This document shows positions 1-9,204 of a stretch of 23,023 nucleotides of DNA, piece by piece. Every line of letters starts with the position of its first letter. The first letter of the stretch is position 1. The notes under the pieces were generated by a model that saw nothing but the letters and a program-made list of their open reading frames with translations, did not search any database and was not told where the DNA came from. The DNA comes from Neoechinorhynchus agilis (Eukaryota; Acanthocephala), in NCBI GenBank assembly GCA_051530055.1, contig JBMGUZ010000044.1, positions 1 through 23,023 on the forward strand, given 5' to 3'. The position numbers were made by a program, and so were the translations under genes.

Positions 1-140
1 TTTAAAATTCACTTCATCTCCGATTTATTTAAGAAACAAAGGATATACCCCTGCAGTCCTCCCCCTTTGTCGAGCAGCATTTCTTGGGATCATTGTTGAA
101 TGCGCCGTTTGCCAGATTTGAGGTGCTGAGCCACCATTCA

Positions 141-840
141 TTATGATTCACGTCCCGCACGCATCATTTTCGCCGCAGCGATCGCTTCCTTCACGGAAAT
201 CGGTCCAGTGAAGTATGCCTCAGTGCTTGGGACGATTGTGCCTTTTGGAAGCGCCTCATCATCCGACGAGGAGGTCGGTGAATATACGCCAAAAGCATAG
301 AGATTTCTCGACCGATGCTTTATGCTGACACGAAGGATTCGGTCAGTTATAATATTGCATAGTGCTGAGTGTCGGAGACGGGGTGATAAACAAACGCCTA
401 CACCTCCATTTCCTCGACTGTCCGCAGATAGGTAAGATAATGACCAGCCTCCTCCTGATTTACGTCTCTGTCTGATTGCCCTCTTATGCGCAATTCTTGT
501 AAAAACACAAGATCCATTCTGGCGTCCCTTGCCAATTTGGACAGGGTTCACCTACGCCATTGCGCTCGCAGACTCCTACTATTCAAGGATCTGATTCGTA
601 GTAATCTTCTGTTTGAAATAGCTGGGTCAAAGGGCTCACGGCTGTCAGCGCCACCTGAACAGTCCGTACCCACCACGGTGATGAGCTTCGACTGACGCTT
701 TCGTTGCCTCCAGCGACAGTTTCGCCCATTTCGACGCTCAAGTCGTCGGCGAGAGCTACGACGCCCTCGCTTTTTCCCGTTGCACTGGTGGATTTTGTTG
801 CTCCCGTTCGCTGTCGCATCACCAATGGAGCGGCACACCG
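141..840 (-). mobile_element. RTE-like LINE remnant: endonuclease domain and start of RT
   Basis: Reading the minus strand from 840 down, a basic Arg/Lys-rich stretch is followed by LRIRSLNSRSLRAQWRR, which resembles the opening of AP-endonuclease domains of LINEs (consensus like TwNvRtL). Then come GGWSLSYLSADS, GNGGVGVCLSPR and ITDRILRVSIKHRSRNLYAF-GVYSPTSSSDDE, matching the order 'QE...GVG...SDRIL...VYAPT' of RTE/craniofacial-development-protein-2-like endonucleases. The frame ends with SVKEAIAAAKMMRAGRES, like the 'EAIkqmKnGKApGpD' start of a LINE RT domain, so the long endonuclease-RT linker appears to be missing. The first part and the rest lie in different frames, shifting near 550. 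An AATAAA on the minus strand (complement of 24-29) lies about 115 bases past the stop at 141. The motif reading is by eye; the clade could be another APE-type LINE. Confidence 0.55.
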
Positions 841-999
841 ACCCCCGCGTTGACAGGCTACTATCAGTAGCTGTCTGGCCGCCGGAGCTGCTTCTTTTAC
901 GTGACCGACAAGAATCAGTAACATCAAGTCCGATTATCGTGAAAGAGGCTCGTAGAGTTCTCGGCGAACATCCTAAGCTTAAAAATGTCGATATGTGAG

Positions 1000-1743
1000 A
1001 TACCGGGGAATGTGATTAGCCGTCTATTACTAACAAACTGATGATGAACCCGACGAGCTTCGAAACGTCTTTAATAAATACTCATTTACCGGGTGTAGAC
1101 TCCTAACTATAGTTAGGCAAATTAATTGCTTCGATGAAACCCCGCGTGCTCTTTCCCTTTACGGGAGGAATTGAATTCTGGTCAGCATTACACTGGCCTT
1201 GTAGAGCTCGTTTCCAACTGAACAAGGATAAAGGTAGGATCAAATCACTCCTTCCATACTCTTCTCAATGGTATCGCGTTGTCTCCAAGAAAAAATTCGT
1301 ACCTTCGCAGCAAGCAGCTATATCGTGGATTAAAACCTCGGGCCTCAACAACGTGGTCAAAACTCTTTGTGACTTTCATTCTGAAGAATGCTTACCAGCA
1401 TTATAAACAGTTTCCTTGCCTGTCAAACCAAGACGCCATGATCTTTAAGCCTCTGATATTGTTCAATGGTGGAGATCAAGGGATAAGATTTTCGATAACG
1501 GCTCATCAATATGTTTGAAAGCCACGAATGTACTCGACAAGGTCAACGTACCCGAGAAGACCAACGCTGCCGAGCTCATACGCGTCTCTATTGGTGTGTG
1601 CCCGGTTTGCGATAAGTCTTTAAATTAACATATTTTAGGGGTTTGTTTGCCCATGGTCCCCGGGATCTCCGCTGTGGCGGGTCTGGTTCTCCACCACAAT
1701 CCCTGGGACCTCTCAGATCACAACTGACTCTATTTAGATATCT
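1000..1743 (+). other. Unassigned stretch with short open frames, no recognised gene
   Basis: I recognise no gene here. A 90-codon frame at 1134-1406 and an overlapping 79-codon frame at 1279-1518 have ordinary amino-acid composition but no motif I know. A further short frame near 1521-1627 ends in GVCPVCDKSLN, which contains a CxxC pair; alone this is too little for a zinc-finger call. As the next recognisable sequence downstream is an RT fragment on the same strand, this may be decayed upstream sequence of that LINE, but nothing in the sequence proves it. Confidence 0.2.
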
Positions 1744-2405
1744 GATATGGTGCGGGTTCATCTCAGGAACGTCCTGAAACGGATCTCAAACTGCGCACTA
1801 CATCAGGTCGCCATAACATTTACGGGATTCCTTAACAATTGCCTCCAAAATAGCTGTGCGCCATCATGGGCACGGCTCTTCGCATTCCCGCGCTCAGTTC
1901 TTTGAACCAGTTATGATTCTGAAGTGTCTTTGACTCCTTCGAAAAGATATTTATCAATGCGAGGTTCGTAAGGGACCCACGAAGAAAGGGCTTCGTAGCG
2001 GTTTTGAGGGATTTTCAGAACGCCTTTAACTCTATCAATAGAGAATGCATGTTCTGTACACTTTGGGACCACGTACCAGAAGCCATCCAGTATTTTCTCA
2101 ATGCTCACGGGACCGTGACTCCTTTGCATTTCGAAGACCACCTCATTTGGTCCGAAAGAGGAGAGCAGCATAAGGATCCTCTCGATCCAATCGCATTCTC
2201 CCCAACAGTAAATCCAATAGCGCACTCTCTCCATTCCAGCTTCAGCGCTTGGTATTTGGATGCGGCTACGCTCGGAGGTGATCCCTCCATTGTACTGTGC
2301 GATTTGGAGACGCTGATTAGGGAGACCTCGAGAATGGACATAGAGCTAAGACTCGAGAGCAACTCAGCCTCTTGGGTAGTTGCGTATTTGATTATGTCAA
2401 TCTAA
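1744..2405 (+). mobile_element. RLE-type (R2-like) LINE remnant, RT fingers and palm
   Basis: From about 1771 the frame reads NNCLQNSCAPSWARLFAFPR, resembling the RT N-terminal 'FvN.lL.g.aP.w.r..afPr' region of a widespread invertebrate RT family. After a frame change, 1965-2402 gives RDFQNAFNSINRE (motif A, usually DFKNAFN), then a DPLDP block where GDPLGP is usual, and SAWYLDAATLGGDPSIVL, where the family has WYLDDgTLGG. The second catalytic aspartate is therefore alanine, and the copy cannot be an active polymerase. It continues into copy A, which carries the matching C-terminal part. The link to RLE-bearing LINEs is an inference from the CCHC/RHxxxN tail seen in the sister fragments here. 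Confidence 0.6.
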
Positions 2406-3513
2406 AAATATCACCGAAGTCGGGCGCTAGTAGACCTTGCCTTGCCAGCCTTTCTTGGATCGTATGAGCGAAGTCAACCAATGGCGAAGAAAATTCTGAG
2501 GGAAAAGTTTTGTCTTGACCAAGAATTTGTGGTGGCAGTTGAGGAATGGTGCCAGCATTCAGGCGCTAACCATGTTCCCGTGAATGGCGTCAGACAGTTG
2601 ATCTGGGAAATACCTTTCGCCGCGATATCTCAAAGCTCACTACTTTCTGGTTTTCGCGATGGGGTCGTCCGAGCTCGATTGTCGGCAATTTCGACACGAA
2701 AATCGGGGCGTGGTTGGAGGCTGTTCCTCTGGCATCCTTGGGAACTCTTCTCACTGATGAGGTAACGAGGATCGCAGTTTCCTTAAGACTTGGTCTCCCG
2801 ATAAGCACGCACCATCGCTGTCGATGTGAGTCTTTGGTTGATGCTTTCGGGCGACACGGTTTCGTTTGCCAAAAGTCAGGATGAAGGTTCTCACGTCATT
2901 CTGAGATCAACAGCGTAATTTCTCCGGCGTCGAGAACGGCGAACTAACCCAACATCTTGGAACCCACCAATCTTTGTCGACATCTCTTTCTAGATTTTCA
3001 TTTGCAAGACATTTGTAAAATTCTGCTTTTTAAAATTTACTAAAGTCATGTTGCCTTGCAATTCACTGATTATTGATAATCTCATACGAGAATTTGTTAA
3101 ATTGGAGGGTCTCTGTTTCTTTAGATGTGAAAAAGTGACCAAGTTATCATTGGTGGCCTTGGAGATAATATCATTTATTTCAGTTAATTTTATACAGATT
3201 AGATTTTATTTGATGGCTTGAAATTAATGATAGTCTTGTCATAGAAAACCACTTTAGTCTTTAGATCGAACTGTCCAAATTCAAATAAAATAAGATCGTG
3301 TCCCATGGTTTTCTGATCTAGAATTTTAGCCCTCACTCTCACTGTTGATCGACCAAGCGGGTTAATGCATCTTGAAGGTACTGAGCAGCGAAACCAACTG
3401 AAAAGGAAGTAGCATTCTTTAGGTAAAGCATTACGAAACTGTTCACAAATACGTCCATCTTCCCAAAGTAGACGACTCGAATCTGTTCTTGTGCGCACTG
3501 AACACATTTGGTC
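2406..3513 (+). mobile_element. Composite LINE-tail repeat, copy A
   Basis: Begins with VDLALPAFLGSY, the family's 'DvtLPAFLaS' motif, and continues through RARLSAISTRKSG. A one-base frame change then leads into AWLEAVPLASLGTLL and a zinc-knuckle-like CRCESLVDAFGRHGFVC. The LINE-related part stops near 2985, after the LEPTxLC block. From there to 3513 the sequence is not RT; it carries a 102-codon open frame on the opposite strand (3199-3507). The stretch from about 2541 to 3513 recurs at 9205 (copy B), and from 2622 onward at 14783 (copy C). This copy shares a stop in the ISPASRTAN block with copy B but not C. It ends abruptly at 3513, where an unrelated repeat begins, and lacks the roughly 300-bp distal part present in B and C. 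Confidence 0.65.
3199..3507 (-). other. Open frame of unknown origin inside copy A (minus strand)
   Basis: A 102-codon frame antisense to the LINE tail. It starts MCSVRTRTDSSRL and includes ICEQFRNALPKE, SVPSRCINPLGRS and MGHDLILFEFGQF. The same frame is present almost unchanged in copy B (9855-10163) and is recognisable in copy C (about 15360-15660). Conservation of the peptide simply follows from near-identity of the DNA, so it is not proof of selection. I do not recognise the family. It may be a piece of another element captured into the composite repeat. Confidence 0.3.
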
Positions 3514-3879
3514 TCAGATAACACGATTGAAATCAGCGCATTAGATGTGCTTAAAATGTTTTTGTATTTCGTAACAACTTTCGAGCACCACAGATTTAAT
3601 TCATGTGTCTTTTATCAACTTCAATCCTTAAACTAAGTGTCAAAATTTAACAAGTAACATCAAACCGTAATTGCAGGTTAATTCAGCGTCAAAAGTAGAT
3701 CTAGAAAAGTTAATTTTATCTCAAATTTATTGACGTTTTAATATCAATAATCAAGGTAGTTCTTCTCAAAATGTAACAACAAATAACTTAAGAACCATGA
3801 TAGCTATCGCAAATCCGAAAACAGATTTGGAATCAGCGTGTTAAGATGTACTAAATGAGCTGATTCCGTTCACTACAGC
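3514..3879. repeat. 366-bp direct repeat, unit 1
   Basis: This unit is matched nearly base for base by 3968-4333, an offset of 454 bp with an 88-bp unrelated spacer between them. The starts (tcagataacac) and ends (cactacagc) coincide exactly. Within the unit the phrase aatcagcg/attcagcg occurs about three times at roughly 150-bp spacing (near 3532, 3684 and 3830). The flanking bases of the first and last occurrence are similar, so the unit itself may have grown from a smaller repeat. No coding potential is seen. It sits exactly at the broken right end of copy A. Confidence 0.75.
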
Positions 3880-3967
3880 TGTAATATTCGCATCGGAAAT
3901 CGCATTGTCATATTTTGTCAATATTCACAAGGGTGAAAGATCACTAAATTTGCAAGAATCATTAAAA

Positions 3968-4333
3968 TCAGATAACACCATTGAAATCAGCGCATTACAT
4001 ATGCTCAAAATGTTTTTGTATTTCGTAACAACTTTCGAGCACCACAGATTTAATTCAGGTGTCTTTTATCAACTTCAATCCTTAAACTAAGTGTCAAAAT
4101 TTAACAAGTAACATCAAACCGTAATTGTACGTGGATTCAGCGTCAAAAGTAGATCTAGAAAAGTTAATTTGATCTTAAATTGATTGATGTTTTAATATCA
4201 ATAATCAAGGTAGTTGGTCTCAAAATGTAACAACAAATAACTCAAGAACCATGACAGCTATCGCAAATCCGAATACAGATTTGGAATCAGCGCGTTAAGA
4301 TGTACTAAGTTAGCTGATTCCGTACACTACAGC
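3968..4333. repeat. 366-bp direct repeat, unit 2
   Basis: Second copy of the 3514-3879 unit, with scattered single-base differences and the same length. The 88-bp spacer (3880-3967) is not itself repeated. No terminal inverted repeats or target-site duplications are obvious, so a mobile-element class cannot be given. It could be a short satellite block or an internal part of a non-autonomous element. Confidence 0.75.
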
Positions 4334-4741
4334 AACGACTGAACGTTGGTATACATTTATATTGACAATCAGTTAAAAACTCGCGTTAACTATGCTGTCC
4401 AGCTTTATTTATTGATCTGGATAACTCGCGCATTTGTTGAACTCCTTAGCCCATGAATCAATACGATTCAAAAGTTGTATTTTGATTTAAGGAATGCATC
4501 GACACAGAACAACTCATAATTTTGGATAGATTTTACTTGAAACATAAACTTAAAGAAGAATTGCTGGCACTGATTCCAACACAAAATTTAACAAACGGCA
4601 ACGATATACATAAAAGACACTGAAGGAATTTTTATTAAGCAATGATAACTTCATGAGAAAGTTCTTATCGGTCAATAATGGTTGGACGGAGAAAAGGCCA
4701 GATTGTGTTCCTGGTAGCCGATAACGATTTTCCGAGCTTAT

Positions 4742-5032
4742 CAATGTATTATTCACCAGCAAACTTTGTGTTAAAAACTTAAAGACGATAAGCTGCAAAA
4801 TGTTATGTCTATTGTTGTTAAAATTTTAAACTTATTCATGCAAATCTTTTAAATCACAAACAGTTTTAAGACATTGCTACAAGAATACGATAGCAATTAT
4901 AGTGATTTTGTTCTGCGTGCCAAAGTTCACAAGCTGAGGAAAGAGAAAGTACTGACAAAACTATTGGATCTAATTGAAGAACTCAAAATATTTCTTAACG
5001 TGAAATCCAAGGAGCTGTTGAAATATCTTTAA
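4742..5032 (+). mobile_element. hAT transposase remnant (ZBED/GTF2I-repeat-like)
   Basis: Three adjacent pieces follow the order of hAT transposases of the type annotated as GTF2IRD2/ZBED-like. CIIHQQTLC matches the conserved 'HCIIHQEALCAK'. SIVVKILNLFMQ matches 'vvKIvNFIrs'. From about 4864, FKTLLQEYDSNYSDFVLRAK, VHKLRKEKVLTKLLDL and IEELKIFLNVKSKELLKYL match 'flkEldsEysDlvyhtevRWLSRGKVLkRfyeLreEI.fFLe.KgK'. The WLSRG tryptophan/serine core is altered to KLRKE. There is a frame change after CIIHQQTLC and a stop after LFMQIF, so the fragment is dead. Sequence just upstream (about 4380-4740) may belong to it but is too decayed to read. Downstream, after 5032, the match fades. Confidence 0.6.
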
Positions 5033-5957
5033 GCGCCAAAGTTTATTCTTTTGGTGGAGTTTTGAAACCATTAGAAAAGTTTAAATTGGATTTTTCCACA
5101 AATATCAAAATGCTATAAAAAGATATTGACAATGTTCGGAAGCAGCTACGATTTTTAAACTGGATTTTTTTTAGAAAATGACTAACATCAAGTTGAAAAA
5201 GCGAATGTTTTTGACTGACGAACTGATCTTAGTTGTTTCTATACGATTGTGCGCTGAACCGTCACACGGCACATTAACTAGTTTATTTTTATCCCCGCCT
5301 TAACACGCCTTTTCTGGAGTTTTGGACGCCCGATTCGGTGCCACAAGTGCTCACCTCCGCCTTTGTGGCGAATTGCATTGTGCATCGTAATCCGTTGATC
5401 CTCACTTCAATTTCCATTTTCTTCTTCTTTGATCGATTTGGTTGATTCACCTTTTCCATGTCGAACATATCGCCCTCGCTTTCTTCTCCTTTCCCCTCCT
5501 CGAGGATATGTAAAAGTGGGCTCTGCTGTTTTTACAGATAAATAATCCGATAATACTTACTATTGATCAGTGATGAAGCGGGCATATCGACTATCAGAAG
5601 CGAGAAGTTGAGAAGTCTCGCGCTTGATTCTTAGCCTTATTGCACTGGATCCCTCTTAAAATATTTCTAAAGACAGCAGAGAAACACTGAGAGATTTGAT
5701 ATTAATCCAACATTTAGTCTTGCTCTTCTGCCTTGATCAACGCTTACGGAAATTCTTATAAAATGTATCAGAAAAAGGACGATGTGTGTGTTAATTTTGT
5801 TGTAATGTATGTATGAGGCTTGTTTAAAGTAAAATTAAAAAGCAATAAAATTTTTAAAATGCGCAAATCGTAACAAAAGCGACTTAGAAATGTTGTTTGC
5901 TGATGTCGTTCAAGACATAAGAAACACTCACACAAAAAGACCATCGAGTTATCTTAA
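5033..5957. other. Non-coding stretch, nothing recognised
   Basis: AT-rich at both ends, with a more GC-balanced, pyrimidine-rich middle (about 5280-5530). No open frame of useful length, RNA gene or repeat shared with the rest of the window is seen. The first hundred bases may be decayed hAT sequence. An AATAAA hexamer occurs near 5844 (aagcaataaaattt), without a clear gene to serve. Confidence 0.4.
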
Positions 5958-5967
5958 AAGATTTTAG

Positions 5968-6668
5968 CTACATTTCTCCTCGAGAAGGATCCTTCGATCG
6001 CTTCGTCTGGTGAATCAGTACCTGGAATGGAATCGCGAATTAAAGTAGGATTTTCGCTAGGAACCGAAGCAATCGAGATGAGAAGCTCAACTGGCGATTC
6101 TAAATCTTTGGCAAAAAACTAGAGTTCGGCGTCTCCAAGTGCAGCATTGATAAATTCTCCGTCGTACGATTTCGGCCCAAATCCATGCGGAAATAACTGG
6201 TGCAATCAAAATTATCAATCAAGGTGGAATAAAAGTTACAAGGGATATGAAGCACAAACATTGCCATCTCAGGCGAGCAAAGCAGAGGTACCGTCTCAGA
6301 AAAACACAAAGAATATAGTCAAAGGCGTGAGCATTACGGGGATTCCTGCTCAGCCGAAGACTGAAGGAATAGAGCATAAATCGATACTCAAAGGCGCCGA
6401 TGTGAAACCAAAGGTTATATTTGACGACCACCGAACGACGAATTCAAGTTTGGATATCGAGTCAATTAAAACGACCTCGCTAGAGCTTACAGAAATAACA
6501 ACTGCCGAATCTTTAAGAACGACCGATGTACCAATCGAGAAAATGGAAATTACGACTGAAGCTTCTAAGACGCCAATAGCCTTGGAACCTTGCCTTGTTG
6601 CTCAAAATGGTTCAGCATCGCGGAACTGGCATTGGTGCCTCTCCTTAGAGCTTATTTGCGTTCTTTAG
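5968..6668 (+). pseudogene. Ser/Thr-rich coding-like frame, unknown, probably a dead gene or exon
   Basis: An open frame follows a possible 3' splice site (attttag, AG at 5966-5967). It runs through SIASSGESVPGMESR to a TAG at 6120, then continues in the same frame to 6668 with 173 further sense codons. The protein is low in hydrophobics. It opens with an Asn/Tyr-rich part (YDFGPNPCGNNWCNQNYQ), followed by a Lys-rich segment (KNIVKGVSITGIPAQPK, HKSILKGADVKPK) and a Thr/Glu-rich segment (KTTSLELTEITTAES). No ATG is well placed: the second part opens at a TTG. Composition looks like a disordered nuclear or structural protein. No family is recognised. It could also be the 5' ORF of a retroelement. 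Confidence 0.3.
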
Positions 6669-7388
6669 TTCTTCTTTCAAATTTGTTTGGTTGGCAAACA
6701 TTCGTGAGGGTAATTCTGTTAGCTTTCATATTCATCTCGTTTCTTCACCATGGAGCTTAATGATTCAGCTTTCGTCGTGTAGATACAAAAATCTAGGCCT
6801 TTGAACGGAGCTCCTTTTATGGGATTTAATAAAACTCCTTCACAATTTCCACCATAAACAAACATAACGATAAAAAAACCGGAAGCAATAAATTATTTGT
6901 CTGGTTCAAAAGATTTCACCATTAATTTTGGATCGTTAAACGGACGAAGAATATTGCACTGTTGTTCTATTTTATTTGCTGGTGTAAATGGGAAGAAAAA
7001 GTCCATAAAACCCGAAACGTCGAATTTGGCATAGCGGTCCGTATTTACCCTTTAAACTTATTCGGCATTCAAAGAATAAAACATCGATTATCGCTTTGAA
7101 ATTAGCCAAAAGCAATGCGCCTGAATGTTACGTAAAGAACATAATTATTTTAAGGTTTGAACTGACAAAAAAATTAAAAACCAAAACGTAAACGCTTATT
7201 TCTTGGTTATTAGAATCTAAAAACGATTCCGAAGTTCTTCAAAAGCGCATACGACGACTAACAATAGGTTTTTAAAAAATAAAAAATGGATAATGCGTCC
7301 AAAATTCATATTTTTGAGAATAAAGCAAGCGCTGAAAGTTTGAAAAGTTCACTAACAGTTAGTTTTCGGCAACGATGTAAAGTCCGAC
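6669..7388. other. AT-rich non-coding stretch
   Basis: No gene is supported. A 22-codon frame near 6787-6860 reads RPLNGAPFMGFNKTPSQFPP and stops; it is Pro/Phe-rich and could be a last decayed piece of the preceding frame, but it is too short to assign. The remainder is A/T-rich with several AATAAA-like hexamers. Confidence 0.35.
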
Positions 7389-8470
7389 AACGACAAACGT
7401 AGCAGCAATAGTTCTGGACGATTTTAAAATACTCGTAGAAAAAACCAAAGAACTGGGGTTGCAACTCAATTTCGCAAAGTGCCAAATTCTGCTGCTAAAC
7501 ATGAAGGGAAAAAACGAGCCAATTATATTGGATGAGTTTTCATCGGTTGCACTAGGAATAGAAACCATTAATCTTAGTAAGCTTCGTCTATTGGGATCTT
7601 GCGTGATGAAGGAGAATCTTCCAAAGGATATTGAAATGACCGCTTCAGAGCTAAAGCTGATATGCAAGAGAACATCGGATTTGAAGAGCCATGAAGCAAT
7701 CTTTTTGGTAAAGAACTGCCTCTTCGTGCCTAAGCTCCTGCACAAACTAAGGACTGTTCCTGCCTTCGACAACACGGACGACCTCGATAAATTGGACTGC
7801 CTATTGCGCGGTGAGCTGGAGAAAACGCTTAACATCGCCTCTGACGATACATCATGGAGACAAGCTACATTACGACATTAAGTGGGGGTTCCGGACTACG
7901 ACAGGCTAAAGATGTCACTTTACCGGCTTTCCTTGCCTCCATTTGTGCTAGTCTTAAGTACTCAACTATTATTTTTCCTGAGGTCAACGCGGAGCATTTC
8001 GATCGAGCCTTTGTGAAATTGGACAACATTAAGCTGGCAAACACAGATACCTCGAGAAAGCAACAAACAGCAAGCGTTGGATTCTCCACTCGTTCATCGG
8101 GTTCAATCTCAATTACAAGACCAGGTGGATGAAGTGGCTAGGATCCCTCTCGCTGCTTGTTCGACCAAAGAATCTGGAGCCTGGCTTGATGCTCTACCAT
8201 CCTCAAATTTGGGCACTTTGCTGGATGATGAGACCTTCCGTATTGCTTACTGTCTCAGATTCGGAATGGACATTTGCGTCGCTCATAAATGTCGATGTGG
8301 TGTCACAGTGGACAGCAACGGACTCCCATGTAAACTGTCCCCAGGACGTTTTCCCCGCCATGCTGAAATCAATGCTATCATAAGTCGAGCGCTGAGATCG
8401 ATTCATGTGCCCTGCATCCTGGAGCCAAAAAATCTCTGCCGCCCAGACGGGAAACGCGGATTAATTCTCA
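7389..8470 (+). mobile_element. RLE-type LINE remnant, RT thumb to C-terminal domain
   Basis: This is the longest piece of the family. In order it shows ELGLQLNFAKCQILLLN, LRLLGSCVMKENLPKD, HEAIFLVKNCLFVPKLL and DDTSWRQATL. In a second frame follow GGSGLRQAKDVTLPAFLASI, and then in a third frame ESGAWLDALPSSNLGTLLDD, CRCGVTVDSNGLPC, GRFPRHAEIN and ILEPKNLCRPDGKR. The block order (LNfaKC, LLGsPvm, HeaifLLknCl.iPKLly, LPAFLaS, sGaWL.ALPss.lGTlL, CxCG...C, RHxxiN, EP..L.R.DGKR) matches the C-terminal half of this RT family. The zinc knuckle lacks its usual histidine. Compared with copies A-C it retains DGKR beyond the LEP block. The reading frame changes twice, so it is dead. Confidence 0.7.
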
Positions 8471-8533
8471 CTCGTAGCTGGTCTAGAATCGTAAGCGGCG
8501 CGAAGTCGCAAAATAAGGTTACTGGCTTTTGCC

Positions 8534-8896
8534 GTGAAATATATTGGCAGCGAAGTAAATATGGCAAATTCCTCCGAACCCGAAATAACTGCTCATATAC
8601 AAAGAGGGTGGCTCAATTGGAGGAAGATGTCTAGTGTACTATGCAACAAAAAGATCTCACCAAAACTGAAAGGGCGGGTGTTCGAGACCGTGGTGCGGCC
8701 AGCCATGTTATATAGCGCAGAAACTTGGACGACCAAGCAAAACGACCTCAGAAGATTAGAAACGCACGAGACGAGGATGGTGAGATGGGCAGCAGGGTGC
8801 ACTCTCAAGGATAAGCAAAGAAATGTGGACATCAGGGAGCTGTTCGGCACTTTCCGCTGTTCAGAGTTGATCGTCCAATCTACGAACGGGCACTAA
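8534..8896 (+). mobile_element. RTE-type LINE remnant, C-terminal RT tail
   Basis: The frame opens with KYIGSEVN, followed by EITAHIQRGWLNWRKMSSVL, CNKKISPKLKGRVFETVVRP, AMLYSAETWTTKQNDLRRLE and ETRMVRWAAGCTLKDKQRN. This is the standard tail of RTE/BovB-class RTs (FKYLGS...EI..RI..GW.KWR..sGVLCd.kmp.kLKGk.yktvvRPamLYGaE.W...HeqrLe..EmRMLRW..G.t..DrirN). The region is open from 8534 to the stop at 8894. The expected following block (vapi..Kmre.RLrW.GHv) is absent, so it is truncated on both sides. It may come from the same family as the endonuclease remnant at 141-840. Confidence 0.8.
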
Positions 8897-8910
8897 TTGC
8901 TCGACCACGA

Positions 8911-9204
8911 ATGCCACGGTTTTTACCCCATAAATTTGTTCAGACGGTTTTGTCTGAAATTATCACTAATTTTAATTCGAATCAGAAGTCAATGAAGATT
9001 TTAATTTCCTTCGATATCTCTAAGGCTTTTGATAACATTGATATCGCTTTTATAATAAAGATCCTTCGTTGTTTTCACTTCGCTTATAACCTAGTTGCAC
9101 GAGTGAACAGCACTATGAAGTCTAAGCAATTTTTTATCAAGATAACACATCTGACAAGATTTATCATCAAACTGAAGGAGTTCCACAAGGGTCCCCGCTC
9201 TCGC
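8911..9204 (+). mobile_element. Third LINE-like RT remnant (motif A to motif B)
   Basis: The frame carries KILISFDISKAFDNIDIAFI, a textbook RT motif A (FDisKAFDnv). About 55 codons later, after a one-base frame change, the DNA reads EGVPQGSPLS, the conserved block of LINE RTs. The spacing between the two blocks is shorter than, but compatible with, CR1/Jockey-type RTs. It is neither of the other two LINE families in the window. Its right end joins copy B of the composite repeat at about 9205 without any spacer. Confidence 0.6.

Noticed and set aside
548-927. The 114-codon minus-strand frame as a separate secreted protein (MMLLILVGHV start)
   Set aside because: It overlaps the frame carrying LINE endonuclease motifs; its own sequence shows no recognisable domain and is best seen as a shadow.
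2105-2362. Minus-strand frame opposite the RT palm
   Set aside because: It is the antisense shadow of a region with clear RT motifs on the plus strand.
3199-3507. Retropepsin-like reading of the minus-strand frame in the composite repeat (VRAKILDQKTMGHDLIL)
   Set aside because: The resemblance to the second half of aspartic proteases is weak and no DTG or DSG motif is visible, so the family cannot be supported.
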